Shown: positions 1 through 5,896, counted from the stretch's first letter. The stretch: DNA of 9,228 nucleotides from Gordonibacter faecis (GCF_030077735.1 NZ_JASJEU010000009.1:1-9228); one strand, 5' to 3'. The notes: generated by a model not told the origin, from the sequence alone. Numbers and translations: made by a program.

Positions 1-60
1 TGCAACCTACATTGGAAAGGACGTACTCGCCATAAATCTGGCGACATAAAGAGTATATGA

Positions 61-160
61 GGGGCGGTTCACGAACCACCCGTTCGCGCGAAGCGCGAAA
101 ACCCAGGTCAAAGTTGTGTTCTCCGCCTGCGGCGGAGAGGGCGCTTCGTGAAGCGCCCCT
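61..160. repeat. Palindrome-bounded 100-bp core of the left arm
   Basis: The core begins GGGGCG and ends CGCCCC. In order along the + strand it holds a GGGCG palindrome, a TTCGCGC/GCGCGAA hairpin, a short spacer containing AGGT, a CTCCGCC/GGCGGAG hairpin and a GGGCG palindrome. The right-hand core (9090-9189) has the same order on the same + strand, although the sequences outside the cores are inverted between the arms. Hairpin arms differ between copies but mostly stay paired (for example CTTC/GAAG here against ATTC/GAAT on the right), which suggests that folding matters. Confidence 0.7.
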
Positions 161-202
161 ACAAAGGTGATCTTTTAAGTTAGATTCATTACACATGAAA
201 GA

Positions 203-228
203 GCCCTCGTCATAGTGGTAGGGAGGGC
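203..228 (-). terminator. Weak candidate terminator for the leftward operon
   Basis: Read on the - strand, GCCCTC pairs with GAGGGC across a 14-nt loop and is followed by TCTTTC. It lies about 70 bp past the stop codon of the ModE-like gene. The stem is only 6 bp and the tail is not a clean T-run. The matching part of the right arm does not keep the pairing. A 7-bp inverted repeat CACTTGG/CCAAGTG (234-240/291-297) between the gene and this hairpin may also contribute. Confidence 0.3.
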
Positions 229-300
229 ATCCTCACTTGGCGTATTCGCCATGCGCGAAGCGCGTCACACTTTTGCATAGCGAAACGCTCCCAAGTGGTT

Positions 301-645
301 CTACCCCAAGATACGGGCGAACTCTTTTTCGGCGTTTTCCTGCAGTTTGGCGTCGATTGCTACGTAGGCGTCTAGCAGTTTGTTGCCGTCGTCGGTGAGG
401 CTGCTGCCGTGGGCGCCGTCGCGGTCGAGCAGCTGAATGCCCAGCGCGGCCTCGGTGTCTTTCACGATGCGCCATGCCTTGCTGTACGCCATGCCCATGC
501 CCTTGGCGGCGGCGTTGAGCGAGCCGGTTTCGCGCACGCCCAGGCACAGGTTCGCGATGCCGCGGCCGAACACCGAACCGCTGTCGGAGGTTGGGTTCGT
601 GATGGAAAGCCTGATGGTTGGCTTGAGGTTCGAAAGCTCGCTCAT
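301..645 (-). CDS. ModE-like winged helix-turn-helix transcriptional regulator, one domain (114 aa)
   Basis: A small DNA-binding protein resembling the N-terminal domain of the molybdate regulator ModE and the LysR-type HTH. Residues about 29-66 form the recognisable core: a helix with GRGIANL, then ETGSLNAAAKGMGMAYSKAW, the usual 'SGSI..AAK..GISY..AW' pattern of ModE_N. A wing segment with LLDRDG and SLTDDGNKLL follows (about 72-91), then a C-terminal helix that could dimerise. Full ModE proteins carry C-terminal molybdate-binding (MOP) domains; none is present, so the effector is unknown and molybdate sensing should not be assumed. The chosen start (codon at 643-645) has AAAGGA about 9 nt upstream; a longer in-frame reading to 771 would overlap thrC and lacks such support. 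It lies 46 nt downstream of thrC on the same strand, so they are probably co-transcribed. The family is fairly sure, the target unknown. Confidence 0.85.
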   Translation of the reverse strand: MSELSNLKPTIRLSITNPTSDSGSVFGRGIANLCLGVRETGSLNAAAKGMGMAYSKAWRIVKDTEAALGIQLLDRDGAHGSSLTDDGNKLLDAYVAIDAKLQENAEKEFARILG

Positions 646-691
646 GGTCCGTCGTCCTTTTCTCGTGGTGGCCGCCGCGTGGGTGGGCCCG

Positions 692-2260
692 TTAGTCGTC
701 GGTTGCGTTGGCCTGCAAGGTGCGCAGGAAGTCGAGCGCGGCGGCCTCAATGTCTGCCGTGCCGTTGTCAATGACCTCGGTGAAGCGGATGGGCAGTGTG
801 TCCAGCTCGGCCAGGCCCTGCGGAATGTCGGTGTGCCCCGTTTCGCGCGCGATGAGTTCGTTCAGCTCGCAGCCCGAAAGCGCGGCCACGTCGGCGGGCA
901 GGGGAGCGCCGGGTGCAATGCCGTGCAGCGCGCGGTACACGTTGTCGCCGAACTTCGCCCAGTGCGCCGTGCTCGCGATGAGCACGGGGTTTTCGCCGCG
1001 CAGGTTTTCGGCCGCGCGGTAGGCCACGGCCGTGTGCGGGTCCATAAGGTAGTCGTGCTCGTCCAGCACGGCCTGGATGGTTTCCAGACACGTGGCGTTG
1101 TCGATGGAATCGGATGCGAACGTGGCGCGTACCTGCGCAAACGTGTTTTCATCCACGCGGAAGCGGCGCTCTGTGCGCAAGTCGTTCATCCAGCCAGCGA
1201 TGGCCTGCGCGTTGCGGCCGGTGAGTTCGAACAGCTGGCGCTCCAGGTTCGACGACACCAAAATGTCCATAGAGGGCGACGGCGTCAGCACGAAATCACG
1301 GTCGGCGATGTCGTAGGTGCCCGTGTTGATGAAGTCGGTGAGCACGCGGTTTTCGTTGCTGGCGCAGAACAGCATGCCCAGCGGCACGCCCATGCGCTTG
1401 GCGTAATACGCGGCCAGGATGTTGCCAAAGTTGCCGGTGGGCACGCATACGTCCAGTTCATCGCCCGCGCCCAGCTTGCCGTCGGCCACCAGCTGCGCGT
1501 AGGCCGACACGTAGTACACAATTTGGGGCATGAGGCGTCCCCAGTTGATGGAGTTCGCGCTGGACAGCGCCACGCCGTGCTCTTCCAGCAGGCGGGTGGC
1601 GAAGGCGTTGTCGCCGAACACGTTTTTCGCGCCGGTCTGGCAGTCGTCGAAGTTGCCGCGCACGCCCCACACCTGCACGTTTTCGCCACGCTGGGTGGCC
1701 ATCTGCTTGTGTTGAATGTCGCTCACGCCGCCGTCGGGGTACATGACGCCAATGGACACACCGTCCACGTCGCGGAAGCCTTCGAGCGCCGCCTTGCCGG
1801 TGTCGCCGGACGTGGCAACCAAAATCATGAATTCGTGGTTGAGTTTCCCCTGCTCACGCAACTGGTTAGCGCTGGCGGAGAAGAAGCGCGGCAGGCATTG
1901 CAGCGCCATGTCCTTAAACGCGCTCGTGGGGCCGTGCCACAGCTCCAGCACGTGGGTGGTTGCGGTGAGCGAGGTCACCGGGCAGATGCGCTCGTCGTCG
2001 AAGTTTGCGCCGTAGGTTTGCGCCATGAGCGCGTCGATGGTTTCGGCGGGCAGGTCGATGTCGAACGCTTTATAAATGCGCGCCGCGCGCTGCGCGTAGG
2101 GCAGTTCGGCCAGCGCCAGCAGGTCATCGAGCGTGAGCGTAGGAATGTGCTCAGGCACATACAGCCCGCCGCCCTCAGCCAGTCCGTTGACAACAGCCTC
2201 GGTGAACGTGATGGGTTGCGCGGTGAGTCCGCGCGTGTCGGTGTAGAGGTTCTGAGCCAT
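692..2260 (-). CDS. thrC: Threonine synthase, PLP-dependent, long type (522 aa)
   Basis: Converts O-phosphohomoserine to threonine and phosphate, the last step of threonine biosynthesis, in the cytosol. The N-terminal Thr_synth_N region has YTDTRG (6-11) and EGGGLYVPE (29-37). The PLP Schiff-base lysine is K116 in HGPTSAFKDMA, the form seen in long (E. coli/fungal-type) enzymes. TSGDTGKAA lies at 150-158, SANSINWGRLMPQIVYY at 234-250, the phosphate-binding loop TGNFGN at 275-280, and the family signature PSPSMDILVSSNLER at 327-341. At 522 aa it is somewhat longer than E. coli ThrC (about 430 aa) but within the range of the long class. The start is the ATG of MAQNLYTD (2258-2260), where homology begins; AGGA sits very close upstream, so the ribosome site is weak, but the upstream extension to 2362 looks non-coding. 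It leads the leftward unit with the ModE-like gene and is divergent from the ATPase. Confidence 0.96.
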   Translation of the reverse strand: MAQNLYTDTRGLTAQPITFTEAVVNGLAEGGGLYVPEHIPTLTLDDLLALAELPYAQRAARIYKAFDIDLPAETIDALMAQTYGANFDDERICPVTSLTATTHVLELWHGPTSAFKDMALQCLPRFFSASANQLREQGKLNHEFMILVATSGDTGKAALEGFRDVDGVSIGVMYPDGGVSDIQHKQMATQRGENVQVWGVRGNFDDCQTGAKNVFGDNAFATRLLEEHGVALSSANSINWGRLMPQIVYYVSAYAQLVADGKLGAGDELDVCVPTGNFGNILAAYYAKRMGVPLGMLFCASNENRVLTDFINTGTYDIADRDFVLTPSPSMDILVSSNLERQLFELTGRNAQAIAGWMNDLRTERRFRVDENTFAQVRATFASDSIDNATCLETIQAVLDEHDYLMDPHTAVAYRAAENLRGENPVLIASTAHWAKFGDNVYRALHGIAPGAPLPADVAALSGCELNELIARETGHTDIPQGLAELDTLPIRFTEVIDNGTADIEAAALDFLRTLQANATDD

Positions 2261-2306
2261 GTCCTGCGCTTTCTGCCGGGTTGGACAACGTACGAAGTGC
2301 CACCTC

Positions 2307-2335
2307 AGTATACTATGCCGCGAATATTCTGACGG
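2307..2335 (-). promoter_or_regulatory. Candidate promoter of thrC
   Basis: On the - strand a TATACT -10 (2307-2312, 5/6 to consensus) follows a 17-nt spacer and a poor -35, CCGTCA (2330-2335). Transcription would begin near 2300, giving a leader of about 40 nt before the thrC start. The -10 lies in the 8-bp palindrome AGTATACT (2307-2314), so it also reads as a -10 on the + strand, but no -35 lies at the right distance there. Confidence 0.45.
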
Positions 2336-2344
2336 CGGAATCGC

Positions 2345-2370
2345 CTTGCGATTTCCAGGCAATTCGCAAG
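2345..2370. promoter_or_regulatory. Hyphenated palindrome in the thrC-ATPase divergent region
   Basis: CTTGCGA (2345-2351) and TCGCAAG (2364-2370) form a perfect 7-bp inverted repeat across 12 nt, in the roughly 276-bp gap between the divergent starts of thrC and the ATPase. It could be a repressor or activator site for the ATPase gene, or an RNA stem. It does not match the CopY or CsoR operators as I know them. I see no convincing -10/-35 pair for the rightward gene in 2315-2536, and nothing else definite in that stretch. Confidence 0.3.
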
Positions 2371-2536
2371 CGGTGCGTCGTGCAGGTCTGCGGTGCTTCC
2401 CTTAAGGTAGCGGAACAGGGGGCCAACAAAACAACCGTCGTTGTTCACGTGCGTAACGCTCTGGCGGCAGGAGCTTTGACGAGCGTCGGCCGCCGCTACC
2501 ATGGGCCGCAAAACAGTTCCACGGCGAGGAGACGCA

Positions 2537-4582
2537 ATGGCGAACGAGCACGCAAACGCACAACAGACCACGATGAAGGGGATGCATGGCGCAGATCTCA
2601 AGCGACGGTTCTTTGTGAGCCTTGTGCTGTCTGTGCCAGTGTTGCTGCTTTCGCCGCCCATGGGAATGGCGCTGCCTTTCTCGCTTGCGTTTCCTGGGTC
2701 GGACTGGGTGGTGGCGGTGCTCGCCACGGTGCTTTATGGTTACGGCGGGTGGCCGTTTCTGCGCGGGGCGGTGGGCGAACTGCGGCGTCGCCAGCCGGCC
2801 ATGATGACGCTGGTGGCGCTGGGTATCACGACGGCATATATCTATAGTGTCTACGCGTTCGTGCAGCGCAGCGTGCTGGGCGCGCATGACGTGCACATGG
2901 ACTTTTTCTGGGAGCTGGCCACGCTCATCGACATCATGCTGCTGGGTCACTGGGTGGAGATGCGGGCGGTCATGGGCGCTGGTGACGCGCTCAAAGAGAT
3001 GGCCGAACTGCTGCCCGCCGACGCGCATGTGCGGCGCGACGACGGTTCTGTGGCCGACGTGCCGCTCGATCAGGTGCAGGTGGGCCAGACCGTCGTGGTG
3101 GAGGCGGGCGAGAAAGTGCCGGCCGACGGCGAAGTGGTAGACGGATCATCGCAGGTGAACGAGGCGCTGGTGACGGGTGAGGCGCGTGCGGTGGAAAAAG
3201 CGCCCGGCGACGCTGTGTTCGGCGGTTCGCAAAATGGCGACGGCACGCTGTACGTGCGTGTGACCGGCACGGGCGAGTCGGGCTACCTTGCGCAGGTGAT
3301 GCGGCTGGTATCGCAGGCTCAGCAGGAGAAATCGCGCGCCGAGGTGCTGTCCGATCGCGTGGCTCGTTGGCTATTCTACGCGGCGGTGAGCGTGGGTGTA
3401 GCGGCGTTTGTCGTGTGGTTGGTGGTGACGAGCAATGTGGGTGACGCGCTCACGCGCATGGTAACGGTGCTCGTGATTGCGTGTCCGCATGCGTTGGGCC
3501 TGGCCATTCCGCTGGTGGCTGCGCGTTCGACGTCGCTTGGAGCGCGCAGCGGTTTGCTCGTGCGCCGTCGGCGCGCGCTTGAAGTGGCGCCGAAGGTGAA
3601 CGTGGTCATGATGGACAAGACCGGTACCCTTACCGAGGGTGATTTCCGTGTGGCGGAGGTGCGGGCTCTTGACGGTGGCGAAGAAGGTGCAGTCGCGCAC
3701 GTCGATCCGACTGCGGCCGATGACCAGGTGCTCGCCGTGCTGGCGGGGCTTGAGGCGTCGTCGTCACACCCGCTTGCCGCCTCCATCATGCAGACGGCGG
3801 ACGAACGCGACGTTGCGCCGGCTACCGTACGCGACGTGCACTCCATTGCGGGAGCGGGTGTGGAAGGCGCGCTTGATGGCGGTTCTCACGCGCTTGTTGC
3901 GAATGCGCGCTACCTCGATGAGCAGGGTATTCCCTACAATCATGATGTGTTCGATCGCTTGGCTGGCCGCGGCCTTACCGTGAGCTTCCTTGTGGAGGAC
4001 GGCCGTGCTGCCGGGGTGGTGGCCCAAGGTGACGAGGCGAAGCCTTCTGCTACACGTGCTGTAGAGGCTCTCAAGACACGCGGCGTGCAGCCGGTCATGC
4101 TGACCGGCGACAATGAGGCGGCGGCCCGCGCTGTTGCGGGTGCGCTCGGCATCAATGAGGTGCACGCTGGCCTCGTGCCCCAGGATAAGGTGCGTCTCGT
4201 GCAGACGCGTCGTGCTGCGGGCGACACGGTGATGATGGTGGGTGACGGCATCAACGACGCCCCGGCGCTCGCGCAGGCCGACGTGGGCGTGGCTATTGGC
4301 GCTGGCACCGACGTGGCCATCGACTCGGCCGACGTCGTGCTGGTGAAGAGCGACCCGGAAGATATTGTACGTTTGCTTGACCTCGGCACTAACACCACGC
4401 GCAAAATCAAGCAAAACCTCTGGTGGGGAGCGGGTTATAACATTGTTGCCATTCCGCTGGCCGCCGGGGTGCTGGCACCCGTCGGTATTGTGCTTGGCCC
4501 GGCCGTGGGTGCTGTCCTCATGAGTTTATCTACGGTTATTGTGGCGGTGAATGCCCTCACGTTGAAGGCGGGGGAGCGCTGA
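2537..4582 (+). CDS. copB: P1B-type heavy-metal ATPase with CPH motif (CopB-like copper exporter, 681 aa)
   Basis: An ATP-driven cation pump of the inner membrane. Residues: four N-terminal membrane segments (about 26-135), the A-domain TGE loop at 213-215, the ion-site motif C316-P317-H318 in the sixth segment, phosphorylation site DKTGT with D360, nucleotide-binding H411-P412 in SSHP, TGDN, hinge GDGINDAP from 569, and two last segments with NLWWGAGYN and MSLSTVIVAVNA. CPH instead of CPC, with these last-segment motifs, marks subclass P1B-3 (CopB of Archaeoglobus and Enterococcus hirae), linked to Cu(II)/Cu(I) or Ag export. No CXXC HMA domain is present and the N-terminus has only a few His (EHAN, MHGAD), fewer than the His-rich tail usual in this subclass. 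The ATG at 2537 was chosen because GAGGAG lies 5 nt upstream; the frame is open from 2501. It precedes feoA-1 by 227 bp on the same strand, probably as a separate transcript. The metal is inferred. Confidence 0.93.
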   Translation: MANEHANAQQTTMKGMHGADLKRRFFVSLVLSVPVLLLSPPMGMALPFSLAFPGSDWVVAVLATVLYGYGGWPFLRGAVGELRRRQPAMMTLVALGITTAYIYSVYAFVQRSVLGAHDVHMDFFWELATLIDIMLLGHWVEMRAVMGAGDALKEMAELLPADAHVRRDDGSVADVPLDQVQVGQTVVVEAGEKVPADGEVVDGSSQVNEALVTGEARAVEKAPGDAVFGGSQNGDGTLYVRVTGTGESGYLAQVMRLVSQAQQEKSRAEVLSDRVARWLFYAAVSVGVAAFVVWLVVTSNVGDALTRMVTVLVIACPHALGLAIPLVAARSTSLGARSGLLVRRRRALEVAPKVNVVMMDKTGTLTEGDFRVAEVRALDGGEEGAVAHVDPTAADDQVLAVLAGLEASSSHPLAASIMQTADERDVAPATVRDVHSIAGAGVEGALDGGSHALVANARYLDEQGIPYNHDVFDRLAGRGLTVSFLVEDGRAAGVVAQGDEAKPSATRAVEALKTRGVQPVMLTGDNEAAARAVAGALGINEVHAGLVPQDKVRLVQTRRAAGDTVMMVGDGINDAPALAQADVGVAIGAGTDVAIDSADVVLVKSDPEDIVRLLDLGTNTTRKIKQNLWWGAGYNIVAIPLAAGVLAPVGIVLGPAVGAVLMSLSTVIVAVNALTLKAGER

Positions 4583-4725
4583 TAGGGGCGCAGGTCGCTG
4601 CGTGTTTCGCCAGGGCGAGGTGGTGTTGAGCCGCGATTGGTGGCCACTTCCCCCTTGCGCCTGCGCGGGGTCTGACAATTCGTCGGCTTCCGTCTACGCA
4701 TGCGGCTGTACTACAATTTCACAAA
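4583..4725. other. ATPase-feo intergenic region, upstream part
   Basis: No gene is supported here. The first 100 bases are GC-rich and hold no clear hairpin-plus-T-run terminator for the ATPase gene. From about 4711 the composition turns AT-rich. ACAATT (4713-4718) and AATTGT (4727-4732) form a 6-bp inverted repeat with an 8-nt gap, leading into the shared 16-bp motif. Confidence 0.5.
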
Positions 4726-4741
4726 GAATTGTTAACCATGG
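4726..4741 (+). promoter_or_regulatory. Shared 16-bp motif upstream of the feo promoter (candidate operator, site 1)
   Basis: GAATTGTTAACCATGG matches the motif at 8724-8739 in 15 of 16 bases. Its middle, ATTGTTAACCAT, is a near-palindrome centred on GTTAAC (one mismatched pair). It ends 1 nt before the weak -35 of the feo promoter, a suitable place for a metalloregulator. It is not a canonical Fur or DtxR box, so the regulator is unknown. Confidence 0.55.
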
Positions 4742-4742
4742 C

Positions 4743-4771
4743 TTCCATTTTTCGGACGTTTCACGTATGAT
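4743..4771 (+). promoter_or_regulatory. Candidate promoter of the feo cluster
   Basis: TATGAT (4766-4771) is a good -10. At 17-nt spacing the -35 is the poor TTCCAT (4743-4748). A start near 4778 would give a leader of about 30 nt before feoA-1. Copies of the AATTGTTA motif lie on both sides of this promoter (4727-4741 and 4775-4789), which fits repression by occlusion; the weak -35 also allows activation. Confidence 0.5.
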
Positions 4772-4774
4772 GTC

Positions 4775-4789
4775 AATTGTTACCCAAGG
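4775..4789 (+). promoter_or_regulatory. Second, degenerate copy of the feo motif (site 2)
   Basis: AATTGTTACCCAAGG agrees with 4727-4741 in 13 of 15 bases and has the same orientation, 48 bp downstream. It lies over the expected transcription start and the leader of feoA-1. Confidence 0.4.
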
Positions 4790-4809
4790 CTAACTGATGG
4801 GAGTCCGAC

Positions 4810-5136
4810 ATGGAGAACGCAACGACGATGCCTGTTTGCAGCGGCGCGTCGGCCCGCGCCGAAAGAGCAGCAGCACATTCGACAGCAGGCTGTCAGATGC
4901 CGCTGTCGTTTTTGGGAAGCGGGGAGTCGGCCGTTATCGCAAAGGTGCGCGGGCGAGGTGACCTGCACCATCATCTGGAGACGCTTGGCTTTGTGGAAGG
5001 TGCAACGGTAGAGGTGATGTCGAAAGCTGCCGACGACCTCATCGTTCAGGTCAAAGGCACCCACGTGGCCCTCAGCAAACAAGTAGCCTCCCGCATTCTG
5101 GCAACCACCGCAACTCCTACTCCCAACCCAGCGTAA
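4810..5136 (+). CDS. feoA: FeoA family ferrous iron transport protein, first copy (108 aa)
   Basis: A small cytosolic SH3-like protein thought to bind or regulate the FeoB permease. The FeoA domain covers about residues 30-98: PLSFLGSGESAVIAKVRG, then HLETLGFVEGATVEVM and DLIVQVKGTHVALSKQVASRIL. It is the variant lacking the PLGDP loop found in the second copy. A run of three His (53-55) precedes the conserved LGF. An N-terminal extension of about 29 residues with C10 and C28 is unusual, since most FeoA proteins are 75-90 aa. The start at 4810 is supported by GGGAG 6 nt upstream; an internal ATG at 4897 (residue 30) would give a standard 79-aa protein and also has an AGG at fair distance, so the extension is uncertain. 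It is the first gene of the feo cluster, separated from feoA-2 by an unusual 233-bp gap. Confidence 0.92.
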   Translation: MENATTMPVCSGASARAERAAAHSTAGCQMPLSFLGSGESAVIAKVRGRGDLHHHLETLGFVEGATVEVMSKAADDLIVQVKGTHVALSKQVASRILATTATPTPNPA

Positions 5137-5171
5137 CCAAAAAATGACGAACAACTTTTTCACGAACTTCA

Positions 5172-5186
5172 CGCACTCATTTTTTC
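5172..5186. repeat. 15-bp long-range inverted repeat, copy 1 (partner 5700-5714)
   Basis: CGCACTCATTTTTTC recurs exactly on the opposite strand at 5700-5714, so the pair brackets feoA-2. A shorter piece, CGCACTCA, occurs again at 5648-5655. Its right half overlaps the AT-rich flank that precedes the first parS site. Confidence 0.7.
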
Positions 5187-5193
5187 GCGAACG

Positions 5194-5213
5194 AATGTTT
5201 CACGTGAAACATT
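5194..5213. promoter_or_regulatory. parS: parS centromere site 1 (ParB binding)
   Basis: AATGTTTCACGTGAAACATT is a perfect 20-bp palindrome containing the exact 16-bp bacterial parS, TGTTTCACGTGAAACA (5196-5211), the form used in actinobacteria and B. subtilis. ParB (Spo0J) loads here, spreads over neighbouring DNA and recruits SMC/ParA for chromosome segregation. It lies 57 bp past the feoA-1 stop. A 16-bp exact match is not expected by chance in 9 kb. No parA or parB gene is in the window. Confidence 0.9.
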
Positions 5214-5271
5214 TCACGAGCGATATGATCAACAAATGCTAACACATTTGCGTGCGTAATTTTTTCGCGAA

Positions 5272-5287
5272 TGTTTCACGTGAAACA
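5272..5287. promoter_or_regulatory. parS: parS centromere site 2 (ParB binding)
   Basis: A second exact TGTTTCACGTGAAACA, 76 bp centre to centre from the first and 82 bp before feoA-2. Both are preceded by the same 13 bases, ATTTTTTCGCGAA (5179-5191 and 5259-5271), so the pair may come from a local duplication. Between them lies a CAAATG/CATTTG inverted repeat (5233-5250). Confidence 0.9.
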
Positions 5288-5319
5288 GTGGGTACTTCTT
5301 CACGTTGATGTGGGAAAAC

Positions 5320-5341
5320 GTGAATTAAAAGTGAATTAAAA
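5320..5341 (+). repeat. Tandem 11-bp repeat upstream of feoA-2
   Basis: GTGAATTAAAA occurs twice without a gap (5320-5330 and 5331-5341), within an AT-rich stretch ending 28 bp before the feoA-2 start. It could form part of a promoter or a regulator site, but no convincing -35/-10 pair is present. Confidence 0.6.
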
Positions 5342-5369
5342 AATAATTGACGAAGGAAAGGAAAGGTAG

Positions 5370-5606
5370 ATGACGGAAGGACAGGGCAAGACGTTGCGCG
5401 ATGTGCGCATTGGTGAGTCGGCGACGGTGCGTCGCCTCACGGGGGAGGGCGCCCTTAAACGCCACATCATGGACATGGGCATCACGAAAGGCACCGACGT
5501 ATTCGTTCGCAAAGTAGCCCCCCTCGGCGACCCCATTGAGGTCACCGTGCGCGGCTATGAACTGTCACTTCGCAAGAGCGAGGCTCAGAACATTCTTGTG
5601 GGATAA
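5370..5606 (+). CDS. feoA: FeoA family ferrous iron transport protein, second copy (78 aa)
   Basis: The canonical-length FeoA. It has TLRDVRIGESATVRRLTGEG (8-27), LKRHIMDMGITKGTDVFVRKVAPLGDP with the typical PLGDP loop at 51-55, and IEVTVRGYELSLRKSEAQNILV to the end, all hallmarks of the SH3-like FeoA fold. It is expected to act in the cytosol on the FeoB G-domain or membrane gate. The ATG at 5370 follows a purine-rich site (AAAGG, 3 nt spacing, with another GGAAAGG just before). It differs clearly from feoA-1, so the pair is not a recent duplication. It sits between the parS pair and a 290-nt leader before feoB. Confidence 0.95.
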   Translation: MTEGQGKTLRDVRIGESATVRRLTGEGALKRHIMDMGITKGTDVFVRKVAPLGDPIEVTVRGYELSLRKSEAQNILVG

Positions 5607-5896
5607 CGCCTTCGAACTACCGTGATATTAAAAAATGGCACACCTTCCGCACTCAAAAATTCGTGATTGTTATTGAGACGCTGTTGCAATTACGCGAATG
5701 AAAAAATGAGTGCGCGAAAAGTGGAAAGCTGAAGTTTTATTTTTTTTTGAGATAGTGTTAGTTGCAGTTAACTTTTGGTAGAGGGACACACAGCATCGGT
5801 GGGAACCGAGAAATGCGAAGTCTCTCTTCAAAGCAAGCAAACAACCTGTTCAGCGCTGGGAAACGCGGGGCGGGGAAACTGTGGGAAAGGTGGAAC
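5607..5896 (+). other. 290-bp gap or leader between feoA-2 and feoB
   Basis: An AT-rich gap, unusually long for neighbouring feo genes. It contains CGCACTCA (5648-5655), the second copy of the 15-bp inverted repeat (5700-5714), a run of nine T (5740-5748) without a strong hairpin before it, and a GTTAAC (5767-5772), the hexamer also found at 4731 and 8766. The feoB frame is open from 5762, but homology begins only at 5897. I see no clear terminator, promoter or known riboswitch. Confidence 0.45.
5700..5714. repeat. 15-bp long-range inverted repeat, copy 2 (partner 5172-5186)
   Basis: GAAAAAATGAGTGCG is the exact reverse complement of 5172-5186. It lies about 94 bp past the feoA-2 stop. Confidence 0.7.

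Larger units (their letters stand above)
22..275. repeat. Left arm of 254-nt inverted repeat (multi-hairpin intergenic element)
   Basis: This segment is an imperfect inverted copy of 8975-9228; paired coordinates sum to 9250 at both ends, so the arms have equal length. The outermost 45 nt (22-66 against 9184-9228) match exactly on opposite strands, as do the innermost 23 nt (253-275 against 8975-8997); the parts between are similar but diverged. The arm is mostly short palindromes: TCGCCA/TGGCGA (27-44), a GGGCG-type hairpin near 62-81, TTCGCGC/GCGCGAA (83-99), CTCCGCC/GGCGGAG (121-137) and GGGCGCTTC/GAAGCGCCC (139-159). It contains no gene, and the 300 bases left of the first stop codon are filled by it. 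It lies just downstream of the leftward operon. A dispersed, REP- or MITE-like intergenic repeat is the best reading; mobility is not shown. Confidence 0.85.

Noticed and set aside
22..275. CRISPR array or insertion-sequence ends in the terminal repeats
   Set aside because: There are no equal-length spacers between regular direct repeats, and no transposase or cas gene lies between the arms.
437..2332. Long + strand frame opposite thrC and the ModE-like gene
   Set aside because: It is a shadow of two well-supported - strand genes, with no motif and no ribosome site considered convincing.
2440..2460. TTCACGTG near 2444 as a further parS
   Set aside because: It shares only the central CACGTG and a few bases with parS; the right arm (GAAACA) is missing.
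4758..4766. Half parS, GTTTCACGT, in the feo promoter
   Set aside because: Only one arm of the palindrome is present, so ParB binding is not expected; similar partial TTTCACG strings are common nearby.
4602..4793. 63-codon frame between the ATPase and feoA-1
   Set aside because: No ribosome site, no recognisable protein features, and it runs across the feo promoter and operator motifs.
5309..5888. TGTGGGAAA at 5309-5317 and 5880-5888 as possible DnaA boxes near parS
   Set aside because: Each matches the DnaA box complement TGTGGATAA in only 7 of 9 bases, there is no cluster of boxes, and no dnaA or dnaN gene is present, so an origin is not supported.
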